Source of the DNA: Streptococcus pseudopneumoniae
GTDB taxonomy: Bacteria; Bacillota; Bacilli; Lactobacillales; Streptococcaceae
Assembly: GCF_001074975.1 (NCBI RefSeq)
Contig: NZ_JUUO01000034.1
Location: forward strand, 1-49,907
Length of the DNA stretch: 49,907 nucleotides
Direction of reading: 5' to 3'
Shown: piece after piece, positions 1 through 9,320 of the stretch
Layout of the letters: each line of letters opens with the position of its first letter
Position numbering within the stretch: the stretch's first letter is position 1
The notes under the pieces: generated by a model
What the model saw: the letters and a program-made list of their open reading frames with translations, nothing else
Database searches by the model: none
Told to the model about the DNA's origin: nothing
Made by a program: the position numbers and the translations under genes

Positions 1-28
1 TAAAATCAGTACTATATGCCATAGCTTT

Positions 29-34
29 ATTATA
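29..34 (-). promoter_or_regulatory. Possible -10 promoter box leading out of the left edge
   Basis: Read on the minus strand this is TATAAT preceded by TGT, which fits a TGn-extended -10 box. No good -35 hexamer is visible. It lies beyond the ritR terminator and would serve a gene left of the window. Bases 1-104 otherwise hold nothing I can name. Confidence 0.4.
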
Positions 35-104
35 ACACGTATTTTATAAACTAAGCGACTATATCTGGTATTCAGGAATTCCTGCTACAGATAGTATAGA
101 GCTC

Positions 105-134
105 AAAAAGCAGTTACATAACTGCAACTGCTTT
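105..134 (-). terminator. Rho-independent terminator of the gnd-ritR unit
   Basis: On the minus strand AAAGCAGTT and AACTGCTTT form a nine-base-pair stem followed by a run of T. It starts directly after the ritR stop codon and ends the leftward transcript. Confidence 0.8.
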
Positions 135-824
135 CTATTCTTGCATAGTGTAACCAACACCACGCACTGTTTTGATGTAGCTTTTTTGACCTTTTACATC
201 AAGCTTGCTACGTAGATAACGGATATAGACATCCACGATATTGGTTTCTGTCGCACTTTCATACTTCCAGACACTTTCCAACAACTGCTCACGAGTCAGA
301 ACTTTCTTGCTTCCCATAAGAGTGGCCAAAAGATCATACTCACGGCGCGTCAGAGCAATCATCTCCTCGCCACGATAAACGGTATGATGTTCTACATCCA
401 TACGCAGATTGCGGTAAGACGTTGGAACCTTCATCTGACTACAGTGTTGATCGATAAAGTCCCGACCTCGGAAAATCGCTGAAATACGAGCTACCAGATT
501 CTCAATAAGCACTGGCTTATAGATGTAAGAAACGGCAAAGCGTTGGATTGTCTCAATCTGATCTTGCAATTCTTCACGATGGTCCAAGACCATGATCACT
601 GAGGCTGACTTAGTCCGACTCAGCTTGTCTGCAAAATCCTGGGCTGTCATATCCCCCAGATGAGCATTCAATAAAATCAAGTCATAGTCTGTCTGAAGAG
701 CCATGGAGAGGGCTTTTCCCCCCTCCTCAACCTGATCAACTCGGTATTGCTCTTTTTGGAGTTCCAAACTTAAAAAATGAGCTAGATTTCGTTCTTTCTC
801 AAGTAATAAAATCCGTTTCCCCAT
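135..824 (-). CDS. ritR: Orphan redox response regulator RitR
   Basis: An OmpR/PhoB-type regulator of 229 residues: receiver domain at about 4-115, winged-helix DNA-binding domain at about 130-227 (ending in the typical VRGVGY segment). The usual phospho-acceptor aspartate is replaced by Asn53 (LLNAHLGD), and Cys128 sits in the linker (DQHCSQ). Both are hallmarks of RitR, the repressor of iron transport in pneumococci, which senses oxidation through Cys128 dimerisation instead of phosphorylation by a kinase. No histidine kinase gene lies nearby, as expected for an orphan regulator. It begins 11 bases after gnd and probably shares its transcript, linking iron/peroxide control with NADPH supply. 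Confidence is high because both diagnostic residues fall at the published positions. Confidence 0.95.
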   Translation of the reverse strand: MGKRILLLEKERNLAHFLSLELQKEQYRVDQVEEGGKALSMALQTDYDLILLNAHLGDMTAQDFADKLSRTKSASVIMVLDHREELQDQIETIQRFAVSYIYKPVLIENLVARISAIFRGRDFIDQHCSQMKVPTSYRNLRMDVEHHTVYRGEEMIALTRREYDLLATLMGSKKVLTREQLLESVWKYESATETNIVDVYIRYLRSKLDVKGQKSYIKTVRGVGYTMQE

Positions 825-835
825 GGCAGACCTAC

Positions 836-2260
836 TTATTTTTCGTCATACCAAGAGTAGTGGAAGGTTCCTTCTTTGTCTTTACGTTGGTAAGTGTGGG
901 CACCAAAGTAGTCACGTTGCGCTTGGATCAAGTTAGCTGGAAGGTCAGCTGAACGGTAGCTATCAAAGTAAGTAATAGCTGCTGAGAAAGTTGGCACTGG
1001 CACACCAGCTTGAACGGCAAGAGCTACGATATCACGCACTGCTTGTTGGTACTTAGCAGTAACATCCAAGAAGTACTCATCCAAAAGAAGGTTGGCAAGG
1101 TCTGCATCACGGTTGTAGGCATCTGTAATCTTTTGCAAGAAACGAGAACGGATGATACAGCCATCGCGCCAGATAGAAGCGATGTCTGCAAATGGCAAGT
1201 TCCAGTTGTTTTCTTTAGAAGCTACACGCAATTGAGCAAAACCTTGTGCGTATGAAATGATTTTTGAGAAGTAAAGGGCTTGACGGATTTTTTCAATCAA
1301 TTCAGCCTTGTCTCCTTCAAATTTGAAGGCAGCTGGTTTTGGAAGAACCTTGCTAGCATGCACACGTTCTTCTTTGTAAGTTGAAATGTAACGTGTAAAT
1401 ACTGACTCAGTAATCAGTGACAATGGTACACCAAGGTCAAGAGATGATTGGCTAGTCCATTTACCAGTTCCCTTATTACCTGCAGCATCAAGGATGTAGT
1501 CTACGATTGGTCCATCTTGACCTTCATCGTCTTTACGGCTCAAGATATCAGCTGTGATTTCGATCAAGTAGCTGTCCAATTCACCCTTGTTCCACTCAGT
1601 AAAGATTTCAGCCATATCTTCTGCAGAAAGGCCTAGCAAGTGTTGCATAAGATCATAGCTTTCTGCGATCAATTGCATATCACCATACTCAATACCGTTG
1701 TGAACCATTTTCACATAGTGACCAGCTCCATCAGGACCGATGTAAGTCACACATGGTTTGCCATCTTCTGGTGCTTTAGCTGAGATTTCTTCAAGAACAT
1801 CCGCAACCAATTCGTAAGCTTCTTTTTGTCCACCAGGCATGATAGAAGGACCTTCAAGGGCACCTTTTTCACCACCAGAAACCCCAGTACCGATAAAGTT
1901 AATACCTGAGTTTGCCAATTCTTCATTACGACGGATGGTATCTTTGTAGAAAGTGTTTCCTCCGTCAATCAAGATATCACCCTTGTCAAGGTGTGGAAGA
2001 AGGGCTTGAATAGTAGCATCTGTACCAGGTCCAGCTTGAACCATCAGCATGATACGACGAGGTTTTTCGATTGAGTTTACAAAACTTTCAACGTCATAGC
2101 TTGGTACAAAGTTCTTTTCAGGATGGCAAGCAATCACATCTTCAGTTTTTTCTTTACTACGGTTGTAAATAGCAACTGTGTAACCACGAGATTCAATATT
2201 AAGGGCAAGGTTACGACCCATTACGGCCATACCTACGACACCAAAGTTAGCTTTTGTCAT
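836..2260 (-). CDS. gnd: 6-phosphogluconate dehydrogenase, decarboxylating
   Basis: A 474-residue enzyme that oxidises 6-phosphogluconate to ribulose 5-phosphate and CO2 and makes NADPH in the oxidative pentose phosphate pathway (cytoplasm). The N-terminal Rossmann fold starts at residue 6 ([13 protein letters not shown]). The substrate-binding segments [12 protein letters not shown] and [10 protein letters not shown] are intact, and the C-terminal all-helical domain is full length. A ribosome site (gaggag) precedes the ATG. It has its own promoter just upstream and is followed closely by ritR. Nothing looks damaged. Confidence 0.97.
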   Translation of the reverse strand: MTKANFGVVGMAVMGRNLALNIESRGYTVAIYNRSKEKTEDVIACHPEKNFVPSYDVESFVNSIEKPRRIMLMVQAGPGTDATIQALLPHLDKGDILIDGGNTFYKDTIRRNEELANSGINFIGTGVSGGEKGALEGPSIMPGGQKEAYELVADVLEEISAKAPEDGKPCVTYIGPDGAGHYVKMVHNGIEYGDMQLIAESYDLMQHLLGLSAEDMAEIFTEWNKGELDSYLIEITADILSRKDDEGQDGPIVDYILDAAGNKGTGKWTSQSSLDLGVPLSLITESVFTRYISTYKEERVHASKVLPKPAAFKFEGDKAELIEKIRQALYFSKIISYAQGFAQLRVASKENNWNLPFADIASIWRDGCIIRSRFLQKITDAYNRDADLANLLLDEYFLDVTAKYQQAVRDIVALAVQAGVPVPTFSAAITYFDSYRSADLPANLIQAQRDYFGAHTYQRKDKEGTFHYSWYDEK

Positions 2261-2288
2261 TTGACACTCCTCTTGTTTAATTTGTTTT

Positions 2289-2317
2289 ATTTTATCATTT
2301 TTACTTTTGAAAAGAAA
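2289..2317 (-). promoter_or_regulatory. Promoter of gnd-ritR
   Basis: Minus-strand TAAAAT (2294-2289), preceded by TGA as an extended -10, lies 17 bases from a weak -35 TTTCTT (2317-2312). It falls in the short gap between mapZ and gnd. No clear terminator follows mapZ, so some read-through from mapZ is possible. Confidence 0.5.
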
Positions 2318-2335
2318 GAATTTTGTAACGACTAC

Positions 2336-3733
2336 TTAGTAGTCCAAGTCATCCGCATGTCCAGAACCATTTCCAACAAAGTATCCTGTCTTACAGTTAA
2401 GGGTAAAGAGATAGGTTCCATCTGGCTTGTAGAGATTGTAATAACCATTACCATTAACGATATTGACACGTTCGAGGATGTATTGGTTACCAGTGATATA
2501 ACCACGTGAACGTGAAGTCGCTAAAATTTGTTCCAAAACACCAGCCGCGAAATCCCAGGCAGAGTTATTGCTATCATCTACAGCTGATTGATTGAACGGT
2601 ACACGACTTGAAGCTCTCTGGAGGTTAACTCCAGAACTTGATAAACCGCCATGGCTATCATCTCGCGTAGAAACTGAATTGTTTGATGAGGCGCTTGAAG
2701 ACGGACTAGTGTTACTTGTAGTACTCTCTGTAGAAGAGTTTGTACTTGCTTGACTAGAGCTACTAGTTTGACCTGAGCTTGAGCTAGACGTACTAGTTTG
2801 CTGGCTCTTACCAAGGCTGATAGCCTTATCTAGCACTTTATCAATCTCCGTATTCCCAGTTTTGATATCCGTAAATTTAGCGTCCGATTTGGCTTTGGCA
2901 TTGGTATCCAAAACACCATCAACAATAGCTGGTTTTTCAAATTGTGCATTGACATCTTGGATTGCCTTGATTTGCGTTGCTAGGCTATCATACTTAGATT
3001 TGGCAAGCGTATGTTCACGACTACCTTCCAGCTTATCAAGCAAGGTCTTGAGTTGACTCAGTTTATCAAACTGGCTATTCTTCAAAGCCGTTTTATTGCT
3101 GTCTGTGTAGAAGGCGTCATAAAGTGTATTAAAATCATCCACATCTGATTGATTGGCTGTAGCTGATTGAGCAGTTTGAATTTCCTGTGTTGAGCGAGTA
3201 ACTTGACGGTAAACATAATAACCAGTTCCAAGGATAAGAACCGCTAGCGCTGCTAGGATCCCGTAAATCAACCATTTCTTCTTACTTTCTCCATCTTCAC
3301 TATCCGTTACTCTAGAAAATGTTGGAACTTCTTCCTCTCCAAACAATTGTACTTCTTCAGTCTCAAATTCTTCGACAGGGGGAACTTCTGAATCGCGTGT
3401 GAATTCTAAATCATCGAACTGATTCAAGTCATCTTCCTGTACTGAGGACTCAACTTCTGTCTCCTCCCGAATCTCTTGGATAAGATCATCCAAACTCTGC
3501 GTTTCGACTAATTCCTCCTTTTTGTATTGGCGAGTCGCAAACTTATCCGCCTCAATTTCATCTTTGTGTTGCTTGACATACTTATCTAAAATGGAGTCCT
3601 CAGGCAAGACCCCTGCTTCTACTTCTTCATTTTTACGAATAGCTTGACCAACTGTTAACTCTTTTGCTTCATCAAAATCAAATCGCGGTTCTTGTCCTTC
3701 ATTTTTATGACGATCCCGTCTTTTCTTAGTCAT
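2336..3733 (-). CDS. mapZ: Mid-cell-anchored protein MapZ (LocZ)
   Basis: A 465-residue bitopic membrane protein that marks the division site and positions FtsZ in streptococci. The acidic cytoplasmic region (1-152) holds Thr67 and Thr78, which match the two threonines phosphorylated by kinase StkP in pneumococcal MapZ. One membrane helix spans about 155-176 ([16 protein letters not shown]). The extracellular part has a helical segment (about 185-300), a Ser/Thr-rich linker (about 310-370) and a C-terminal globular domain, which in pneumococcus binds peptidoglycan. It sits 12 bases after the rRNA methyltransferase gene. The Ser-rich linker is the part most likely to vary between strains. Confidence 0.93.
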   Translation of the reverse strand: MTKKRRDRHKNEGQEPRFDFDEAKELTVGQAIRKNEEVEAGVLPEDSILDKYVKQHKDEIEADKFATRQYKKEELVETQSLDDLIQEIREETEVESSVQEDDLNQFDDLEFTRDSEVPPVEEFETEEVQLFGEEEVPTFSRVTDSEDGESKKKWLIYGILAALAVLILGTGYYVYRQVTRSTQEIQTAQSATANQSDVDDFNTLYDAFYTDSNKTALKNSQFDKLSQLKTLLDKLEGSREHTLAKSKYDSLATQIKAIQDVNAQFEKPAIVDGVLDTNAKAKSDAKFTDIKTGNTEIDKVLDKAISLGKSQQTSTSSSSSGQTSSSSQASTNSSTESTTSNTSPSSSASSNNSVSTRDDSHGGLSSSGVNLQRASSRVPFNQSAVDDSNNSAWDFAAGVLEQILATSRSRGYITGNQYILERVNIVNGNGYYNLYKPDGTYLFTLNCKTGYFVGNGSGHADDLDY

Positions 3734-3745
3734 GAATTTACCTTC

Positions 3746-4903
3746 CTACTTTACTTCTTGGCGTTTGACACGCTGCCCAAAATATTGATACAAATCAACT
3801 TTTAAGGTTCCATTGTACAACTTACGTTTCTTGTCCGCCTGGCTACCGTACTTGGTCTCAAAGGCTTCATCACTAGTTAGAATAAATTTGCTCCACGTTT
3901 TCAGCGGTGCAAATACTTGCCCCATCTCAGCATAAAGCTTGGTAACCCCTGCATCATCTGATAAACGTTCTCCATAAGGCGGATTGGAGATAATCACACC
4001 ATTGATTTTATCGGAACGCAAATCCTGCACGCGCATCTGCTTAAAAGTAATGTCTCCTGCAACACCAGCTGCCTGAGCATTGGCCTTAGCAATTTCCACC
4101 ATACGTGCATCGATATCACAGCCCATAATATCCAGTTCAAGCTCACGGTCTACTTTTTTAGCCGCTTCTGTACGCACTTCCTGAATCAAGCGATCGCTGA
4201 CCCAATTCCATTCCTCAAAAGCAAAGAAGCGACGAAGACCTGGAGCCATCTTTCGAGCAATCATGACCGCCTCGATACAGAAAGTCCCCGAACCACATGT
4301 CGGATCAATCAAAGGCTTGTCTGGATACCAGTTAGAAAGTTGTAAAATAGCTGCCGCCATATTTTCCTTGATAGGAGCGCCACCTTTTTCGGTACGATAA
4401 CCACGTTTAAAGAGGCTAGATCCTGTCGTATCAATCATGACAGTTGCCACATCTTTGAGAATAGAGACCTCAATCTTAAACTCTGGGCCATTCTCCATCA
4501 GAGGAACACCTTCTGGGCGGGCGTAGTGTTTCTGCAATTTCTTGACAACAGCTTTCTTAGAAATAGCCTGTACACTGGGCTCATTGTGAAGTTTAGATTT
4601 AACACATTTTGCTTTTGAAATCGGGAACCGAGCTCCAAGTGGTAAATAATTTTCCCAATCTAAAGCGAAAACTCCCTGAAACAGCTCTTCAAAAGTCTTA
4701 GCTGGGAACGTTCCTACGATAATCTTGATACGATCTGCTGCCCGAAGCCACAGGTTGGTTTCGATAATAGCTCTCACGTCTCCTTGAAAACGAACACGTC
4801 CATTTTCAACCTGACAATCGTAGCCCAGCTCTCGCACTTCTCGTCCTACAACAGCTTCAAGCCCTGCTGCCACAGTTGCAATTAAATTAAATTCTTTTTT
4901 CAT
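3746..4903 (-). CDS. 23S rRNA (guanine-N2) methyltransferase, RlmL/RlmK N-terminal type
   Basis: A class I SAM-dependent methyltransferase of about 385 residues. The N-terminal THUMP-type RNA-binding region (about 1-155) is followed by a catalytic domain with the SAM loop DPTCGSGTFCIEA and the N-modifying motif ISNPPYGERL. The family methylates guanine in 23S rRNA. It corresponds to the shorter Gram-positive form that lacks the fused RlmK half. I chose the ATG at 4903; a TTG five codons upstream is open but has an AAAGG only two bases before it, too close. The gene forms a pair with mapZ and follows the rnpB terminator. Confidence 0.85.
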   Translation of the reverse strand: MKKEFNLIATVAAGLEAVVGREVRELGYDCQVENGRVRFQGDVRAIIETNLWLRAADRIKIIVGTFPAKTFEELFQGVFALDWENYLPLGARFPISKAKCVKSKLHNEPSVQAISKKAVVKKLQKHYARPEGVPLMENGPEFKIEVSILKDVATVMIDTTGSSLFKRGYRTEKGGAPIKENMAAAILQLSNWYPDKPLIDPTCGSGTFCIEAVMIARKMAPGLRRFFAFEEWNWVSDRLIQEVRTEAAKKVDRELELDIMGCDIDARMVEIAKANAQAAGVAGDITFKQMRVQDLRSDKINGVIISNPPYGERLSDDAGVTKLYAEMGQVFAPLKTWSKFILTSDEAFETKYGSQADKKRKLYNGTLKVDLYQYFGQRVKRQEVK

Positions 4904-4939
4904 GTTACAGTCTTGCAAGACCTTTCTATATGTCCACTT

Positions 4940-4977
4940 TAAAAAATGAGGTTGAGAAAATTTCTCAGCCCCAACCT
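4940..4977 (-). terminator. Terminator of rnpB
   Basis: On the minus strand GGTTG...CAACC encloses an inner TGAGAAA/TTTCTCA stem and is followed by a T run. It begins a few bases past the 3' end of the RNase P RNA. Confidence 0.75.
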
Positions 4978-4980
4978 ATA

Positions 4981-5374
4981 TGCAATTTTCTATAAGCCAT
5001 GTTTTGTTCCAGAAGTGACTAGGACCACTTCCTTCGATAATCATCTGTCTACCACTAACAGCTCTAGCTGATAGCAGTCAGAATACTACGTTCGTTTCCG
5101 CGTACTCCATGCCCCGACCAAAATTTGGGTTGCTAGCTTGAGGGGTTTACCGCGTTCCACTCTCTCTGTTTCCAGAAAGACTCCGTCACTGTGGCACTTT
5201 CAAGCCTACTCTGGCCTATCCAAGGACTTAGCCATTTCAACTGCCGTAACGATTTCTCGTCCCTAGGCTTATGGTTTCGCCTAGCACAAACACTACAGGC
5301 ATCACAGCCTGTGCTAGCATGGACTTTCCTCATGAGAAGCAATTCTCCTCACGCGATTATCCAAAAATTGCATG
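4981..5374 (-). ncRNA. rnpB: RNase P RNA (Bacillus type B)
   Basis: The catalytic RNA that cuts the 5' leader from tRNA precursors, working with protein RnpA. On the minus strand the ends pair: the 5' TGCAATTTTTGGATAATC start and the 3' TATAGAAAATTGCA end make helix P1. The conserved core segment GAGGAAAGTCCATGC lies near the 5' end, and the distal universally conserved ACAGA-type segment (GTAGACAGATGATTATCG) near the 3' end. Length is about 394 bases, normal for Streptococcus. The ends are estimated from the pairing and could be off by a few bases. It lies between gpsB and the rRNA methyltransferase gene, the same place as in related streptococci. Confidence 0.95.
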
Positions 5375-5388
5375 TAACAAGACCTGAA

Positions 5389-5730
5389 TTACAAATCAGT
5401 ATTGTCTAAAATTTGTTTACCGAATACTTCTTTTTCAAGACGATTCAAGCGTTTCAAAATATCAAAATTCGTCATAGAAGATGAAGCAGCCACATCAATT
5501 GGATCTGGGTGACTAGGACTTGGAGCCGAACTCACTTGCGGTTTACGAGTTAATTCTTCCTTCAAATCCGCAATCTCCTGACGAAGTGACTTAACCAAGG
5601 CAGCATAGGTTTCATAGTCCTTGATGACATCGTCTAAAAACTCATCAACTTCTACCTTGCTATACCCACGAACTTCACGTCCAAACTCTTGTTCAAAAAT
5701 ATCTTTTGCTGAAAAAATAATACTTGTCAT
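5389..5730 (-). CDS. gpsB: Cell division regulator GpsB
   Basis: A 113-residue cytoplasmic DivIVA-like protein that balances septal and peripheral wall synthesis by tethering PBPs and the kinase StkP. The N-terminal membrane/PBP-binding domain (about 1-60, with [20 protein letters not shown]) forms a coiled coil. A Ser/Pro linker (about 63-85) leads to the C-terminal trimerising helix ([17 protein letters not shown]). I took the ATG at 5730 because the GGAGAGAG between it and an upstream ATG at 5742 is the ribosome site. It lies just upstream of rnpB in the same direction and close to pbp1a. Confidence 0.95.
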
Positions 5731-5759
5731 GTCTCTCTCCATTCTCGCTTGCTAGTATT

Positions 5760-5789
5760 ATTATATAAAAAAAGGCAAACAAAAATCAA
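5760..5789 (-). promoter_or_regulatory. Promoter of gpsB (and possibly rnpB)
   Basis: Minus-strand TATAAT (5765-5760) lies 18 bases from TTGATT (5789-5784). No separate rnpB promoter was recognised, so rnpB may be cut from or read through from this transcript. Confidence 0.6.
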
Positions 5790-5799
5790 GGTCAAAGCT

Positions 5800-6327
5800 T
5801 CAATTTTCGGAAAAATTTTCAGCAAGTTCATTTAATTGATCAAATGTTAATCTCTTTATAAAATAGTCCTCTTGATTTTTCATCTTTTGGTAAAAATAAG
5901 CTAGTTTCGTTTCATTTTCTTCATCATAAAAAAGATAGGAACTAGTCGTGTTTTCCAGCAAAAACTGCTGGTAATCTCTTAACTGCCCCTTGTGCTCATA
6001 GCGAGGATAAGCATATTTGACAAAGTCTACCTGCTTAAAACGACTCAGTTTCATCTGATTGCCTTCATTCCAATTTTCCCCATGGGTTTCAAAAGCAAAA
6101 ATGGTGGCCAACTGGAAACCGTACTCGGTTTTCATCTCCTGAGCAACCTCTAAAACCCAATATTCAAAACCCAAACTTCCTGTAAACACAAGCCAAGACA
6201 CCCCATCTGCTGCCATAGCCTCTAAATCTTTACGTATTGCTTTTTTTATCAATTTAAGACGAGGATCCTTATCAGAAAACAAACCCAAATCAAAAGCAGA
6301 ATAGCCCAAAACCAAAGCTGTAGCCAT
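5800..6327 (-). CDS. DUF1273 (YpsA/SLOG-like) protein
   Basis: A cytoplasmic protein of about 175 residues from the DUF1273/YpsA group, a Rossmann-like fold related to the nucleotide-binding SLOG superfamily. Visible are the N-terminal [13 protein letters not shown] strand-loop and [15 protein letters not shown], which fits a nucleotide-binding glycine loop. In other Gram-positives YpsA is linked to division and often sits next to recU and gpsB, exactly as here. I chose the ATG at 6327, preceded by AAAGGG. A longer open frame to 6411 would run into recU on the other strand and has no ribosome site. The precise biochemical activity is unknown. Confidence 0.85.
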
Positions 6328-6355
6328 TTTTAACCCTTTCTGTGCAAATTTATGG

Positions 6356-6361
6356 TATAAT
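6356..6361 (+). promoter_or_regulatory. -10 box of the recU-pbp1a promoter
   Basis: TATAAT preceded by TGG, a TGn-extended -10, 32 bases before the recU start. No strong -35 is seen. It lies between the divergently read DUF1273 gene and recU, which share a short control region. Confidence 0.65.
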
Positions 6362-6393
6362 AGAGTGATGTTATTGTACCAATAAGGAGAATT

Positions 6394-6990
6394 ATGGTCA
6401 ACTATCCACATAAACTTTCATCACAAAAAAGACAACCATCTCTTTCTCAACCCAAAAATTTCGCAAATCGAGGAATGTCTTTTGAAAAGATGATCAATGC
6501 TACCAACGACTACTATTTGTCTCAGGGCTTGGCTGTTATACACAAGAAACCAACCCCTATTCAAATCGTACGAGTGGACTATCCACAACGAAGTCGTGCC
6601 AAGATTGTTGAAGCCTATTTTCGACAAGCTTCAACGACGGACTATTCTGGCGTTTATAATGGATATTACATCGACTTTGAAGCCAAGGAAACAAAACAAA
6701 AACGTGCGATTCCGATGAAAAATTTTCATCCACATCAGATTCAGCATATGGAACAAGTCCTTGCCCAACAAGGAATCTGCTTTGTCCTTCTTCACTTTTC
6801 TTCTCAGCAAGAAACCTACTTATTGCCGGCATTCGATTTGATTCGCTTCTATCATCAAGATAAGGGACAAAAATCAATGCCACTTGGATATATTCGAGAA
6901 TATGGATATGAAATCAAGGCTGGTGCCTTCCCTCAAATTCCTTATCTCAATGTTATCAAAGAACATTTATTAGGTGGTAAAACAAGATGA
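6394..6990 (+). CDS. recU: Holliday junction resolvase RecU
   Basis: A 198-residue endonuclease that cuts four-way junctions during recombination and chromosome segregation. The core starts at about residue 26 ([17 protein letters not shown]). The metal-dependent nuclease signature includes [18 protein letters not shown] (about 83-100), with the Asp, Glu and Lys of the family. The C-terminal part is complete (DLIRFY...IPYLNVI). The ATG has a good ribosome site (AAGGAG). Its stop overlaps the pbp1a ATG by four bases, so the two are translationally coupled, the arrangement known from other Gram-positive bacteria. Confidence 0.95.
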
Positions 6991-9179
6991 ACAAACCAAC
7001 TATCCTGCGAATAGCTAAGTATGTGAGTATCTGCTTCTTAACTTTATTTATCACAGCAGTTATGCTGGGAGGAGGCATATTTCTCTATTACGTCAGCAAA
7101 GCCCCAGCCCTATCTGAGAGCAAATTAGTCGCAACCACGTCTAGTAAGATTTTCGATAGTAAAAACGAACTGATTGCCGATCTGGGCTCTGAACGCCGAG
7201 TAAACGCTCAGGCCAACGAAATTCCTACTGATTTGGTCAAGGCTATCGTATCGATTGAAGACCATCGTTTTTTCGATCATCGCGGTGTCGATACCATCCG
7301 AATTATAGGGGCCTTTTTACGTAACTTACAAAACAACTCCCTCCAGGGAGGATCTACCCTTACCCAACAATTAATTAAGTTGACCTATTTCTCAACTTCC
7401 ACTTCTGATCAGACCATTTCACGTAAAGCCCAGGAAGCTTGGTTGGCTGTTCAATTAGAGCAAAAAGCAACCAAGCAAGAAATCCTGACCTACTACATCA
7501 ACAAAGTCTACATGTCTAACGGTAACTATGGAATGCAAACCGCAGCCGAAAATTACTATGGAAAAGACTTGAAGGATTTAAGCTTGCCACAGTTAGCACT
7601 CCTAGCCGGAATGCCTCAAGCACCAAACCAATATGATCCATATTCCCATCCAGAAGCTGCTCTAGAGCGTCGTAACTTGGTACTTTCAGAAATGAAGGGA
7701 CAGAAGTATATCAGTGCAGAACAGTATGAAAAAGCAATTAATACTCCTATCACTGATGGTCTCCAGAGCTTGAAATCAGCCAATAGTTATCCAGCCTATA
7801 TGGACAACTACCTCAAAGAAGTAATCGACCAAGTCGAACAAGAAACTGGCTATAACCTTCTAACTACTGGGATGGATGTCTACACAAATGTAGACCAAGA
7901 GGCTCAAAAACGTCTGTGGGATATCTACAACTCCGATCAATACGTCTCTTACCCTGACGATGATTTGCAAGTCGCATCTACGGTCGTGGATGTAACAAAT
8001 GGTAAAGTCATTGCTCAGTTAGGTGCCCGTCACCAATCAAGTAATGTATCTTTCGGAATCAACCAAGCCGTTGAAACCAATCGTGACTGGGGTTCTAGTA
8101 TGAAACCAATCACTGACTATGCTCCCGCTTTAGAATATGGAGTCTATGACTCTACTGCGTCTATTGTACATGATGTTCCTTATAACTATCCTGGCACTGA
8201 TACTCCACTCTACAACTGGGATCATGGCTACTTTGGAAACATTACAATCCAGTATGCTCTTCAACAATCACGAAATGTCACAGCCGTTGAGACTTTGAAT
8301 AAGGTCGGTCTAGATAGAGCTAAAACCTTCCTTAATGGTCTTGGTATCGACTATCCAAGCATGTATTATGCAAACGCCATTTCAAGTAACACAACTGAAT
8401 CCAACAAACAGTACGGTGCAAGTAGTGAAAAAATGGCAGTTGCCTACGCAGCCTTTGCTAATGGTGGTATTTACCATAAACCAATGTATATCAATAAAAT
8501 AGTCTTCAGTGATGGTAGTGAAAAAGAATTTTCTGATGCCGGTACACGAGCTATGAAAGAGACTACAGCCTATATGATGACCGAAATGATGAAAACAGTC
8601 TTAGTTTATGGTATCGGACGTGGTGCCTACCTACCATGGCTTCCACAAGCTGGTAAGACTGGTACTTCTAACTATACTGATGAAGAAATCGAAAAATATG
8701 TCAAAAACACTGGTTACGTAGCTCCAGATGAATCGTTTGTAGGATATACTCCTAAGTATTCTATGGCTGTATGGACTGGATACTCAAACCGTTTTACTCC
8801 AATAGTTGGAGATGGTTTCCTAGTTGCTGCCAAGGTTTATCGCTCAATGATATCGTATTTATCAGAAGATGAGCAACCTGAAGATTGGACGATGCCAGAT
8901 GGCCTGTTCCGAAATGGCGAATTTATCTTCAAAAATAGTACAAAAAATACTTGGAATAATCAAACTACACAACAAAGTTCACAACAAACGCAAATAGTAG
9001 AGAATTCCTCTACAACAGCTGAAAGTACAACTACACAGGCAAGTTCGACGGTTGGACAACAACCCAATAATGCTCCAGCAACTGATCCTAACCAAGGACA
9101 AGCTGGTCAAGCTGGTCAACCGACACAACCAGTACAACCAACGCCACAAAATCCACAAGTTCAACAACCACAACAGTGA
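6987..9179 (+). CDS. pbp1a: Bifunctional penicillin-binding protein 1A with resistance-type substitutions
   Basis: A class A PBP of 730 residues that polymerises (GT51) and crosslinks peptidoglycan outside the membrane. A short cytoplasmic tail is followed by a membrane helix at about 13-36. The glycosyltransferase domain is at about 60-240 ([19 protein letters not shown]) and the transpeptidase domain at about 300-650. Active motifs: Ser370-Ser-Met-Lys, Ser428-Arg-Asn and Lys557-Thr-Gly. Numbering matches pneumococcal PBP1a. Compared with the penicillin-sensitive form as I remember it, residue 371 is Ser (was Thr), 432 is Thr (was Pro), 397 is Val (was Glu) and 574-577 is NTGY (was TSQF). 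These sites are changed in resistant mosaic alleles. The C-terminal tail (from about 650) is low-complexity Ser/Thr/Gln/Pro. Confidence 0.97.
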   Translation: MNKPTILRIAKYVSICFLTLFITAVMLGGGIFLYYVSKAPALSESKLVATTSSKIFDSKNELIADLGSERRVNAQANEIPTDLVKAIVSIEDHRFFDHRGVDTIRIIGAFLRNLQNNSLQGGSTLTQQLIKLTYFSTSTSDQTISRKAQEAWLAVQLEQKATKQEILTYYINKVYMSNGNYGMQTAAENYYGKDLKDLSLPQLALLAGMPQAPNQYDPYSHPEAALERRNLVLSEMKGQKYISAEQYEKAINTPITDGLQSLKSANSYPAYMDNYLKEVIDQVEQETGYNLLTTGMDVYTNVDQEAQKRLWDIYNSDQYVSYPDDDLQVASTVVDVTNGKVIAQLGARHQSSNVSFGINQAVETNRDWGSSMKPITDYAPALEYGVYDSTASIVHDVPYNYPGTDTPLYNWDHGYFGNITIQYALQQSRNVTAVETLNKVGLDRAKTFLNGLGIDYPSMYYANAISSNTTESNKQYGASSEKMAVAYAAFANGGIYHKPMYINKIVFSDGSEKEFSDAGTRAMKETTAYMMTEMMKTVLVYGIGRGAYLPWLPQAGKTGTSNYTDEEIEKYVKNTGYVAPDESFVGYTPKYSMAVWTGYSNRFTPIVGDGFLVAAKVYRSMISYLSEDEQPEDWTMPDGLFRNGEFIFKNSTKNTWNNQTTQQSSQQTQIVENSSTTAESTTTQASSTVGQQPNNAPATDPNQGQAGQAGQPTQPVQPTPQNPQVQQPQQ

Positions 9180-9186
9180 GATGAAA

Positions 9187-9219
9187 GAAAATCCTGAGAA
9201 TAAAAACTCAGGATTTTTT
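9187..9219 (+). terminator. Terminator of recU-pbp1a
   Basis: AATCCTGAG and CTCAGGATT form a stem followed by TTTTT, eight bases after the pbp1a stop. Confidence 0.9.
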
Positions 9220-9285
9220 CTACAAAAAAATTAGCTTCATAATCTTTGAAAGTGAAGAGAGGTTTCAACTCATTTTCAATAAACC

Positions 9286-9317
9286 AAAAGAAGTTAGCTT
9301 ACAACTAACTTCTTTTT
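9286..9317 (-). terminator. Terminator of aliA
   Basis: AAAAGAAGTTAG pairs with CTAACTTCTTTTT around a six-base loop, directly after the aliA stop. The stem has A and T runs on both sides, so it could also stop plus-strand read-through from pbp1a. Confidence 0.85.
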
Positions 9318-9320
9318 ATC

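Noticed and set aside
2123..2509. Plus-strand open frame of 128 codons
   Set aside because: Antisense to gnd and mapZ across their promoter gap; no ribosome site.
2578..2814. Minus-strand frame rich in Val/Gln inside mapZ
   Set aside because: A frame-shifted reading of the Ser-rich mapZ linker.
5133..5409. Open frames on both strands at 5133-5342 and 5191-5409
   Set aside because: They lie within the RNase P RNA gene and have no ribosome site or protein-like composition.
6328..6411. Longer N-terminus for the DUF1273 gene
   Set aside because: The extension lacks a ribosome site, overlaps recU and reads through the recU promoter; family members start at the chosen ATG.
9052..9234. Gln/Asn-rich plus-strand frame at the end of pbp1a
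   Set aside because: Out-of-frame reading of the repeat tail that runs into the terminator.
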